Assembly (NCBI RefSeq): GCF_020520425.1
Contig: NC_079487.1
Span: 111,572,141 to 111,636,140 of the forward strand
Length of the DNA stretch: 64,000 bases
Origin: Spinacia oleracea
Taxonomy: Eukaryota > Streptophyta > Magnoliopsida > Caryophyllales > Amaranthaceae
Direction: 5' to 3'
The notes under the pieces were generated by a model. That model had not been told where the DNA came from. It saw nothing but the letters and a program-made list of their open reading frames with translations, and searched no databases. Position 1 is the first letter of the stretch, and every line of letters begins with the position of its first letter. Both the position numbers and the translations under genes were made by a program. Positions 36,032 through 46,990 of this stretch are shown piece by piece.

Positions 36032-36321
36032 CTGTTACAGAACAAAACCTGGTGAAACTAGCCGTTGCTGAGCAGGGGTATCTGGTGAAATTACCATAAA
36101 GCACAAGGGCACCTGGTGAAAATCTAAAAAACCTCAGGGGTACCTGGTGAAATAAATTACGAGGGTACCTGGTGAAAAAAAGTTTCTAACGGCCACTTAA
36201 CGGCAGGGTTAAGTCATGCGAGAAAATGAAACCTGAGGGGTACCTGGTAGATTACTGAAACAACGAGGGTACCTGGTGAATTAACTTAAACCTCGGGGGT
36301 ATTTCATGAAATATCCGATAA

Positions 36322-36920
36322 ATTATTACGGAGTACACCTTCGAGATGGGAAAGTGTGAAACTAAATTAAATTACTGTAATACATTTCCCAATTACTGTT
36401 ACAAGATTCCGGTTACTATTTTTGTCTGATGCTTTTTTTTTTACTAAATTATACTCAATGGATTTGTCGTTTAGTAGAAACACCCAAGCGTAACGGGAAT
36501 CCCCCTTCCTAGTACGGAGTATGAATTTACGGAGTATGAAATTTTAACCCACCTTTAATTATTTCATGAAAATTTGGCATACTTTTCGCTTAATTAAAGT
36601 TTACTTGAGATCTAACCAAAAAGAGCCTCAAAATAAGAGTACGTAATTAAAGTTTATTTGGCACATTCATTGACTTGATATTATATTTACATAAATTGTA
36701 ATTTTAGATCAAACGAACTCTTTATATTTACATAAATTAAGATAAAAGAGTAAAAGTGGATATTTATTTTGACACAAATATTTACAGAAATTTTAGTTCC
36801 TAATATTTACAGTAGTTAATTGACACATCAATGTTAAAAGCCAAATTTACAACGACCAGTGATTCGGGAATTGTAATGTTGGGTTATAGAAAGGTTCCAC
36901 ACTTCCACTTGTAACCATTA
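36322..36920. other. intergenic, nothing recognised
   Basis: AT-rich DNA between the MULE and the next MITE. No supported feature. Confidence 0.4.
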
Positions 36921-37189
36921 TTCCCTCCGTCCTGAAATACTTACACTGTTTTTCTTATAAAGTCGTATCGAATTACTTGTACTGTTTCTATAAATGGTAA
37001 AATTTTGTGGTCCCATGCACCCTTCCCCTACCCCTTTACCCCCTTTAAAAATTTGACACATATCTCAATCTATATTAAAAAATACTCCACCCATCAACTA
37101 CTCCACCGTCTAATTAAATAATAAGTCAATTACTTTGTATTAAACTCTATGCCGGTCAAACCGGTTCAAGTATTCTGGGACGGAGAGAG
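36921..37189. mobile_element. Stowaway-like MITE (269 bp)
   Basis: Left end TTCCCTCCGTCCTGAAATAC and right end complement CTCTCTCCGTCCCAGAATAC form terminal inverted repeats. TA lies on both sides (36919-36920 and 37190-37191). No coding capacity. Confidence 0.85.
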
Positions 37190-39282
37190 TATCAAAATTC
37201 AGTTGACTTTTATGTTTGTTTTCCAAATTATGAACCACACTTGCTTGATCATTCGCCACTACGGCACTACCCACTTCGCAGATAGGGAAGTAAAAACTTA
37301 TATCAGATATATATTACTCCGTACTAAATACATATCAACCAACAACAAGATAAAATAGGGAAAAAACAAGTATAAGGATAAGACACAACAATCATTTTTT
37401 TTTATGTGAAAAATGACAATTTTACGTGACAATGAGTGTTTTTATGTGAAAAATGGCGTTTTATGCCTTTGATATGTTTTTGCTAATAGATCTCTGAATG
37501 TCGCCTCGCCGTTCTCCTTCCCAGTTTCACGTATGGTAGTCGATAGGGAAACGATACGTGATAACCTTTTTGTTATTACAGTACTATTAATAGTAATAAG
37601 AAATTTAAGTAAGAAAATCATGCATAAACAAAGAAAAATGAAGTATACGGTGAGAACTCGAATGTTGGGACAATACTCACCAATCTACTAGTAGTAAATT
37701 AGTAGTGATGGATATTACAAAGCAGGGGCGGATCCAGGAATTTATAAACGGGGGTCCAAAAATATTTTATGATTTGTTTTCTAATTTCTCATATTTACTC
37801 ATTTAGGGGTTAAAATTGAGAGGTAAGTAGTCGAAATGTTAAAAACACCAAAATAAAATATGTGTAGGTTTTATGAACTTTTTTTTGAGTTTTCATAACA
37901 ATGAAACTCAACACCTAGTCCAAATTTCAACAATAACTTGGGGTGATATCAATTTAAAATGGAAACCCCTGAACAAATAGCACACAAAGACACTAATAAT
38001 AATAAAAAAAAAGGAATATCAACGGTTATGGGGCATTATGCTACTGTATACGTATGAGGGAATTAATTAAGCCCTAAGTCTAAAAAACATGCAACTATAA
38101 GTCTATAAAAGTGGAATTTTTGTAAAAGCAAAATCATGAACCATAGGAAAAAAGAAAGGCATGAAGGAAAAAGGAAAAAAAAATAAACATGAAAAATTTA
38201 GATGATCAACGAAGGACAAGTGAAAAACAAAAAAAAAAGTGGAAAAAAAAAAATCATATTTAACATTCTTTTAGGAGGATTCGAACCTAGACAAAATGTG
38301 TAACATAGTATAATTCTTTTATAAAAAACTCTGTAACATAAATTACTCTAGATATTTCATTCAAAATTACGATTTTATTAATTTGGTTAAATCACGTACA
38401 CCTTAGAAACAATTTTTTGTAATCAATTGTCTATTGGTTCAGTAGTGATTGAAGCTGAAGTAATTAGTAGGAATGACCACGTGTTCGATCCGTTGCAACG
38501 ATAATTGGGAGGGGACCGAAATATATTCAAATATAACTCGTCCAGAATCCAAATTAGCCCTAAAGGTAAAACGGATGGTAACACAAAAAAAAAACATTTT
38601 TTTGTAGATACCCATGTAGAATTATTTGGAGCCATCTACAAATTTATTTGAGTAATTGATAGGGAGCTATCAAATTTGGTCTGGAGATAATTTTCAAAGT
38701 AAATTCACTCACATAATTACAATTTGTTTTTGGATTTTGGCTAAACGAGAATATTATCATTTTCTTTATTTCTTTTTTTAATAGGAAAAGTAAAACAACC
38801 AACATAGTAAATCGAATGATTTAGACATTTAGAGTATCTGTTAATATTAAAGACGCAAGTGGTTCATTTATTAAAAAGTTTGGACCATCCTTAACTCCCA
38901 TTTAACATTTTAACCAATATTATCAGATCAGGACAAATATTAATTTCTCCATTTTTGTTCCCATTCCTCTCTCCTCCTCCTCCTTCTCCTTCTTCCTCCA
39001 TTCCCCTAGTTTTGCGAGATCTCATAATTACGTCGCACATAAAATTCTCCAGTAAAATTAAAGTGTGTCTACTACTACTACTACCACTAGCTAGCTTAGG
39101 TCACTTTCATCATCCATATCTATGGCTTCTTCTCCATTCTCTCTCCTCCCAAAATATCCCTTTCTTCATCATATCCTTATCTCAAATTGATTCAATCAAT
39201 CCATAAACCAATCGATTTCCGAATTCAAATCTTTTTGATTTCATTTAACTTTTTATATCTTCCAATAGATTTCAGCTGAAAA
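37190..39282. other. intergenic DNA and COI1 promoter/leader
   Basis: No gene before the COI1 start. 37733-37760 (ggggcggatccaggaattta) is a word common at the ends of plant repeats, but no partner end was found. From 38940 the plus strand becomes pyrimidine-rich (ctctctcctcctcctccttctcc), probably the transcription start and 5' leader of COI1. Transcription start not determined. Confidence 0.4.
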
Positions 39283-42200
39283 ATGGCGAACAACAATAAC
39301 AATCACTACAATTATCGAAGAAGTATGTCAGATGAAATCTTGGAATGTATACTACCGTATATTCAAGATCCTCGGGATCGATCCTCAATATCATCGGTTT
39401 GCAGGCGATGGTATGAGCTAGATCGGTTGACCAGACGACACGTCACGATTGCGTTGTGTTACGCAACCACGCCTCTACAGCTCCATGATCGGTTTCCGAA
39501 CATCGAGTCGTTGAAGCTCAAAGGAAAACCTAGAGCTTCCATGTATAATTTGATTCCGGAGGATTGGGGTGGTTATGTGGGACCCTGGGTTCAGACTCTG
39601 CCCAGATTTCCTCGCCTTAATAAGCTCCATTTTAGGCGGATGATTGTTACGGATGAAGATCTTGGGAGTATTGCCACCGCAAAAGGCCGTAATTTACAGT
39701 GCTTGAAGTTGGATAAGTGCTCTGGCTTCTCCACGGATGGTCTCTTGCGTATCACTAGCTCTTGCAGGTAGTTTACTCATTTTTCCCTTTTTTAATTTGT
39801 TCTACTTGGATGTTTTGTTTGTTTTTTCCGTCACGGATAATGATATACACAACTACACAACCCTTAAGCTAACTCTATCATTTGGGTACATTAGTAGTTT
39901 TGATGAGAGATACGGTAATGATTCATCATTTTGGTTATAATATTAAGTAGTGGTTATTAGGAGTTCATGATCTTTAACTGCTTTGTTTTCTAGAATTTGA
40001 TAGGTAGCTGTATTTATTTATTTCTTGGTGAGTTTGTTGTTGGAATCTTGTTATGGTTCGAATTGAATGCACTTATTAGTTGCTACTCGGGCTGTTTGCC
40101 TAACTTGAACACAATTATTTATGTAACGTTTTTTTTCATTATTGAAGTACTGTATTTAATTTTGGTGGTTATTGTGATTATATTTGTTTGGTATTTTTGT
40201 GTTTGGCGGTAATCATACTGTGAAATGTGATTGCTTTGACTAGTTTGGCAGCCATGGTTGCAATTTACAAGGGATTTGGTGCTCTCTGTGGCTGTTTTCT
40301 GCCTTTTGCTGTTGCACAAAGGGTATCTTATTCCATTGTAGTATCTAGTGTATATATAAAATGAACCTAGGCGCTAAGGGTCAAGTGCTTTTATTAATGA
40401 CGTACAGGGGAGGCGCAAAAAGGTGCACTTAAAGGCACAGTGAGGTGACCCCAAGCCTTACTTACAGCTGCCATTTTACACCATAATTTTTTTTTTTGGG
40501 CGCACCTCACTTTGGCGAGGGCAAAAAGGCACAGAAGAATCCTGAAGTAAATGTGTTATACTATTGTTATCAAAGGCCAATTAGGGGTGAAACGAGAGAT
40601 CTAGCCATCTAGGTGAATTATTGAATTTATGTGTGTTATTAATTGAATTTTCTGATGCAAACTAAAACTTTGGATGATGAGGAGTGAGTATTATTAGAAT
40701 GTGCACTTGTGAAGGGTTTTTGATTATTAGTGGCAAGCAAGGTACATAATCTTTTGCCAATTTGTATGTTAATGGCTGCGGATCTCAGATACATAGTTTA
40801 ACCTTGATGCCACAGTCACCTTGTGATTTGGTGAAGCATTCTTGGTAAAGGAATGTTTTGTGGTGGTTAGTTTGGAGTACTTTAGTGTTGAAATTCTATT
40901 CGAGGATAAACGCTAAGGTTTTTGTTTCAATTCCCTTTCTTTCCACCTAAAAAAGCAACAACATGTGAATACCGTACCCCTGTATAAGTGCCCACTGAAC
41001 TACCTACAGTCGGTTGAGCAGCCTTTAATGATGATATCAGTTCTCTAGAGGAATGATAGATCTGATCCTTGGAATGACCAAAGAACAAGGGGGCTCTGTC
41101 CAGTGTAGACTGTAGTTGCTTCTTACAAAGGCTGTAACTGTAAGCCTATGTTTGTAACTGATGGACTGTGTAACCCTGGCACAGCAAATTTGCTGGTTTG
41201 ATGGTGTCTGATACATCTTCCAATATTCACTGTTATGTGCCTCAAGGAGAGGGAGAGGGAGAGGGAGAGGGAGGGGGAGAGAGGGGGAGATTTTGTACCT
41301 ATTCACCCACCAAGTCAGTCCATGCTTAACTTAATATTTCAGATCCAGGGTTTGAGAGAAAATGTTCTAGATCATAATCCAAATAAGTCAGTGAGCTACG
41401 CAGCAGTTGCCAATTGAAGGCAAACCCCATCATAACAAGAAGCAGTATGTCGTGGCTTTTATTTGTTGGTTTGCGGCGAGTTGAATTCAGTAGATGGCTA
41501 GATTAGGTTCCGTGCGTGCTAAAATAATTTGATCAGCTTTTTGTAACATATTTGGCTGAAGTATTTCTCTCATAAAAGTTACTGCATAATTAATAAATCT
41601 TTAACATTACTAATTTAACTATCTTGCAATTTCAGTCGTACTATGTATTACATATTTTATAGTCTTAATGCGCTCATTTGACCAAAATATTCGATATAAT
41701 AATATGCTAATTTGACCACAATATTAAGTAAATATATTTTCCATTTTTAATATATCGATTTGACTAAAATATTGCCAAAATAATAAATTAATTATGTGAC
41801 ATCTATTATTTCCATAAACATTTCCATAGATAAATACGGAGTAGTTTATAAAAAGGTACAGAAAATTAAAATTTAAATAAAGTAATTTTTTTTTTAGAAA
41901 GGAAGTTTTTGGTGGGAAAATTTTGCAATTCTTGTTGTCTGTTTTACTATAAAGTAAATAGACGCTCCGGTTGGGTGTCTTCTCTCATGCAGCTGGGTTT
42001 CTTTCTCTTTCGTTTTGGCAAATATAACTTTATTAATAACCTAAAAGAAGGAAGTTACAAACTACAGAGCCTCAAAACAACAAAAAATGAATCTAGCTTA
42101 CCATAACAAATGCATCAGTGAACGATCTTTCTCTTTCGCGTGGCTGTGCTAGCTAGAAATTTTATGATTACTGTGTCCCCATAATCATGTCCAAATTCCG

Positions 42201-44268
42201 GATGGAGTCCTGTCTCCATAATTTTTAAGAATTACTGTATTACATACCCGAGTCCAATTACCCTCTTCCTCCCCTCTTTGCTGGATTTCATGGCAAAAAT
42301 GATCTGCTAGCAGACAGTAGAGCTGTAAATGCTTTTCCCAGGAAATATTGGGATTCTGTTATTTTGTTATCTGTTATGGTTTTTGTATTCTGTTCCTGGA
42401 TATGCTTTCTCTTCCTGGTTTTCAACTTTTTTGTTGCCATCAAAAAGTGCAGCCCTCTAGCCTGATCGTTCGTTTACTTCTATTTTTGTCTGAAAATGAT
42501 GCGGGATTTTGGGTACATGTTGCATATAGATAATTGATTTTCTTCTTTCTTTGTTCGGTAGGAAGCTATATACGTAATATGTATGTGTATTGTGTCTACT
42601 TGCTTCTGCACTCATTGGAAACGGTTACTATTTGAAACTGATGAGGGTATAAACTTTTCCTCTGATGTAGAAACCTGAGAACACTGTTTCTGGAAGACAG
42701 TGGTGTCGAGGAGACTAATGGTGAATGGTTTCACCAGCTGGCACTACACAATATAGTTCTTGAAACTCTGAACTTCTATATGACTTTTATGGAGAAAATC
42801 ACAGTTGAAGATCTTGAACTTCTTGCCAGAAATTGTCCTTTAGTCTCTGTGAAAATTGGAGATACTGATCTTGTTCATCTTGGAAAATTTCTTCGTACAG
42901 CGACGAGATTGCAAGAGTTCTCCGGTGGTTCTTATAACGAAGATTTAGACCAATATGGTAATATTGTATTTCCAGCTCAATTAACTTCATTGGGTCCCAT
43001 GTTCTTGGTGAAAAGTCATTTGCCTGTATATTATCCAATTGCACACTCGCTGCGGAGGTTGGATCTTGTTTATGCATCGCTTAACAGTGAGGGGCACTGC
43101 GATCTGATACGTAGATGTCAAAATTTAGAAGTTCTGGAGGTATAATCTACATTTCTCTCTGATTACAGAGTATTTATTATCGTTTTCTTGATGCTTTTAC
43201 AAAACACATTATTTGTTTCTTGTCATTTGATTGACTTGTCTCTCAAGAGTGTTGCCCACCTATTTCATAATAGTAATATGGAGTATATTGCATCTTCATT
43301 TTTGTCATGACCACATTTTGGTACTCAGATTTCTGCATACAAACTTACATCCTTGAGATTTCTTGCTCTCTTACTCTTTGTGTCTTCTTCTCACGTGCTT
43401 AATGTTTATCTCTTGTAAACAGACGACAAATGTAATTGGTGATCAGGGTTTGGAAGTTGTATCTTTGACGTGCAAAAGACTGAAGAGACTACGTATAGAA
43501 CGAGGGCCAGAGCCAGATGAACGAGGGCCAGAGGCAGTTGAGCAAGGACTGGACCCTGAACCAGGTGTGGTTACACAGACGGGATTAATTGCTGTAGCAC
43601 AAGGATGCCCTGACCTAGAATACCTAGCCGTTTATGCGACCGATATAACAAATGAAGCCTTGGAATGTGTAGGTGCAAACTTAAAATATTTGACTGATTT
43701 CCGACTTGTATTACTTGACAGAGAAGAAACAATCACTGATTTGCCACTGGATAACGGAGTCCGAGCTCTATTACGGGGTTGTCAAAATATGCAACGGTTT
43801 GCGTTGTACCTCAGACAAGGAGGTTTGACTGACACTGGTCTGGGGTACATTGGTGAGTTCAGTAAGAAAGTGAGGTGGATGCTTCTAGGTTATTTGGGGG
43901 AAACTGATGCAGGTCTAATAGAATTCTCAAAGGGATGCCCTAGCCTTCAGAAACTAGAGATGAGGGCTTGTTACTTTACAGAACATGCACTGGCTACTGC
44001 AGCAATACAACTGCCTTCTCTAAGGTACATGTGGGCCCAAGGATACCGAGCATCTCAAACGGGGTTTGTTGATATAGTACAAATGGTTCGACCATATTGG
44101 AACATTGAGCTGATTCCTGGGGATCAGTACAATCACAACAGCGACGACGACAATGGCCAGCCTGCTAGGGTTGACCATCCATCCCATATTGTTGCTTATT
44201 ACTCGCTTGCTGGACAGAGAACAGATCATCCTGCTACTGTTTACCCTCTGCCCCTGCCGGAACCCTAG
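39283..44268 (+). CDS. COI1: coronatine-insensitive protein 1 (jasmonate receptor F-box protein), 599 aa
   Basis: Exons 39283-39767, 42671-43139 and 43423-44268, GT-AG introns, open throughout; the three-exon structure and length fit COI1 (592 aa in Arabidopsis). COI1 is the F-box subunit of SCF-COI1: it binds jasmonoyl-isoleucine together with JAZ repressors and directs JAZ ubiquitination, in the nucleus. Visible features: an F-box at about residues 14-55 (SDEILECILPYIQDPRDRSS) followed by leucine-rich repeats. Ligand-pocket residues, numbered by comparison with recalled Arabidopsis COI1, are kept: R84 (LKGKPRASMYN), R342 (LRIERG), Y389 (AVY), R412 (DFRLVLLD), Y447 (LYLRQGG) and R499 (KLEMRAC). 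The C-terminal PYWNIELIP and HIVAYYSLAGQRTD are typical. Oddities: a 2.9-kb first intron containing repeat-like DNA and a GGGAGA array (41245-41290), and a 7-residue tandem duplication at 345-358. Single intact gene; confidence high. Confidence 0.96.
43501..43542 (+). repeat. 21-bp tandem duplication inside COI1 exon 3
   Basis: cgagggccagagccagatga(a) is followed directly by cgagggccagaggcagttga(g), an in-frame duplication encoding RGPEPDE then RGPEAVE (residues 345-358). The loop lies immediately after R342, the counterpart of the ligand-contacting Arg348 of Arabidopsis COI1. Confidence 0.85.
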
Positions 44269-44644
44269 TGTGGTAGAGTCTGTATATATTCCCACTTCTT
44301 TTTCGATTGGGATTTTCTGCTCCACCATGTTCATACAGTTTTGATATCTTCTTTCTTTGAGAGTCGATTTTGATTGTTTTTTAAACATTTTCAAGACAAT
44401 AAGGTTGTTTCTGAGCTGTTGTATTCTTCTTGTCTTGTACCAGTAGTTTTTTTTAATCTCATTCTCTTACACACTCTGTAGTCTGTATCCCTCTTATTGT
44501 TTGGCATGCTGCATTTTTGGAGCAAATAATATCTATCCCATCTAAAATACTTACAAGTGTTTTTCTTCCTCTTCCTATGTTTAAGGTTGATGATTCCATG
44601 TATTAAGGTAGAGCTACCTCTAATCTTGGTTTACTAACTAAGCA

Positions 44645-44844
44645 AAAAGACTACATGTACCCTCAGGGTATGAAATAGTTTCATACCTTTGGCTGTGATT
44701 GGTCTAAAATTTCAAATTCAAATATTATTTAATATTTTAGATTTAAATTTCAATCCAATGTAGGGTTGCTTATATGACAACTACCAATGAAAGCGAGTAT
44801 GTTACTATTTGGTACCCTGGGGGTACATGTAGCAGCTTTCTTAA
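44645..44844. mobile_element. short MITE related to 33961-34398
   Basis: Ends aaaaagactacatgtaccct and, complemented, aagaaagctgctacatgtac, with matching gggtatga/gggtacc words inside and an AT-rich core (aatattatttaatatttt). The flanks read taagca and cttaa, so the target site is unclear. It lies about 380 bases past the COI1 stop. Confidence 0.65.
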
Positions 44845-46180
44845 CCAAGGCTATATGGATGGATGGTCTTTTAATAGATAGTACATTTTTGTCAAGTTGA
44901 TTATGAGTATTTCTGTTTTACCACAGTGAACCTGTTACCTGTTGGATGTACTTCATAATAATCAGCATGGGAAAATTTTGAAGGGGGGTCAGAGAAAGAA
45001 CAATACTCCACTCTGTAATTCGCAGAACTCCCCATATGGATATCCAGTATCCTACAGGAAACTGAGCATATAAATAAGAAACAAAACAGGGTCACAGACT
45101 TATAGAAGTTAATCACTGAGGTTAGCACATTATGTTAATTAGAAACTAATTGATCAGTACAGACTTTATTAATCAGAGTTCAGAATTCTATCAGACAGCA
45201 CTTGTTTCATTGAATCATTCTTCCATTTATTTGTTTTGAAGAACCTTTTGTTCAAACTTGTAAACTTGTTAATTTCGAGCTGATCTCTACTCCCTAACAA
45301 CAAATCTTGAAGTTGTTGGAGAACAGACATTTCCAGGGTGTAACCAAGTTAGCAATTTCAATTATTTGTTCATCAATGTTGCATATTTTTTTCCTTGTTA
45401 GTTAGCTGCCTCCATTTAAATTATTGAGATTTTCTGATTTTTTTTTAATTTCTTTTTGCTATCAGTCAACCAACCACTGAACTGGTTGCTATGATGTTGG
45501 GGCCAATGAACAAACACTAATCCTGTCATTAGTGCTTGATTAGGACATAATTAGTCGGCTTCGACAACAACGTGCAGCGCAGGATGCATAGTTCCAACCT
45601 CGAACAGTTGACTAATCCATAATTAAGAAATAACTTAAATAAACTCGATCACTAAGCATCATTAAGAAATGACACAATGAATTTACTTCTTTTAACTACA
45701 CTCATAGTCTCATACAAATGTGAAAAGTACTTTAGTTTAGATCAGGAATAGATTAACAAAAAGAGCATCATAGATTTTGCATTAAGTGTATTTTTGAAAG
45801 GTTAAGGTGTAGTCATAGTCTACTTTTAAAAGATTAAATAAAGATTAAAGATGGGTGACATTATGCTTTTCTTCTCCCATATATGTGCGCAATTTGCATG
45901 AACTGTTTAAAACAACAAAGAGCCATAACTTATTATGTGGGACTTTTTGTCCTCTGCCTTAAAAAATAAAAATAAAAATAAAAAATAAAAGAGAAGAAGA
46001 AGAAGAAATAGATAAATTGTACTGGATTAGTTGCAATTTAGGAACTTTTAATCTCTTAATTAGCTTATTTTTCAGAAAATCAAATCTCTCGTCTATTTTA
46101 GGATTCTCTCCGTTTCTTTTTGTATCAATTTCTTATCTTAAGGTGATTTAAGAAACCCTTTTATTTAGTTCTCGCCACTA
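44845..46180. other. intergenic, nothing recognised
   Basis: AT-rich DNA with an A-rich simple repeat at 45960-46010. A partial MITE-like end (ctctccgtttctttttgtat) lies at 46106-46126, without a clear partner. Confidence 0.4.
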
Positions 46181-46408
46181 ATGCTTGTCTATGAGGATAT
46201 TGATCGTATGAAAGATGTTTTTGAGTCTTTTAATGTCTGTCATGTTCGTAGAGCCGGAAATACCTTGGCTCATCTTATCACAAGATGGGATATCGAAGGT
46301 GAAGAGTTTGTATGGTTAAACAATTTTGCCCAAAGTCTAACCACTTTGGCGGAGCTTGATTTGATTTAATAAAGGCCGGCCTAACATTTTATTCAAAAAA
46401 AAAAAAAA
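46181..46408 (+). mobile_element. 5'-truncated LINE-1 3' end (RNase H-like tail and poly-A)
   Basis: The 62-residue frame reads VFESFNVCHVRRAGNTLAHL ... FVWLNNFAQSLTTLAELDLI, the end of the RNase H-like domain found at the C-terminus of plant L1-type polyproteins (HVRR.GN..AH.L and a final LDLI). The stop is followed by aataaaggccggcc and then, at 46396-46408, a run of 13-14 A. A short body with stop, 3' UTR and poly-A is the usual form of a 5'-truncated L1 insertion. Confidence 0.75.
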
Positions 46409-46990
46409 CCTTCATTTTCCCTTTATGCATTCTTAACCGTTAATTTAAGAAATGGACTTTTCTATTGTTTTAGGAAACAGAGAGGATTCTCATTCTATCG
46501 GCCTATTACTTTTTTTATTTATTTTTTCTGCTCCTATTGTCTGAATGTTTTGAGATCATATAACTATATAAGTACTTCCTTTGGCTGCATACATGAAAGT
46601 GAAATATAAGAACATTAGGAAGTCATATTGTTGCAAATCTCCAATGATATACTTATGTGATGGCAACTTCAATAACAGCAACATAATACCTATTGTAATA
46701 CTATTGAGTATTGACAGGTGTGGCGTGTTAGGAAACACACCTATTGTTTACAAAATTACAAGTATTCTTCTTTATTTCTATTCCCAAAAAGAAAAGCGGT
46801 GCGATTATTAAGGGACGGAGAGAGTATTTTTCTATTTAATTTGTTGCCAATATTACAAAATAACCTCCAAATATATGAGGGTTTCCAGAATAGTTAATAA
46901 GGTCAATTACTTTGTTGGTACTTAGTATAAAACTTTGTTTTTTTTTAATTCACATATAAACATAAGAAATTTCTTAAAGCATCAATTATT
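46409..46990. other. intergenic, nothing firm
   Basis: Contains a possible MITE right end (gggacggagagagtatt near 46813-46829) with only a weak left partner near 46573 (tacttcctttgg). No genes. Confidence 0.35.

Larger units (their letters stand above)
34491..36321. mobile_element. Mutator-like element (MULE) with 270-bp terminal inverted repeats
   Basis: 34491-34760 and 36053-36321 are long inverted repeats starting TTATCGGATATTTCATGAAA. Each repeat contains several units of the word TTCACCAGGTACCC. Inside lie a GRF-type zinc-finger frame on the plus strand and, on the minus strand, the C-terminal SWIM finger and knuckle of a MULE transposase. The catalytic transposase domain is missing: the minus frame runs into the TIR only about 20 bases upstream of its start. 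No convincing 9-bp target duplication was seen. It is an internally deleted, non-autonomous MULE. Confidence 0.85.

Noticed and set aside
37733..38300. Repeat starting ggggcggatccagg
   Set aside because: It resembles a common repeat end, but no matching opposite end or target duplication was found.
43363..43422. Alternative COI1 exon 3 start at an upstream ATG
   Set aside because: The acceptor ttgtaaacag at 43413-43422 joins in phase with exon 2; the upstream ATG is intron sequence.
46105..46829. A single Stowaway element of 720 bases around the L1 fragment
   Set aside because: The two ends (ctctccgtttctttttgtat and gggacggagagagta) are related only in the first bases and inner sequences do not pair, so they are probably two partial MITEs.
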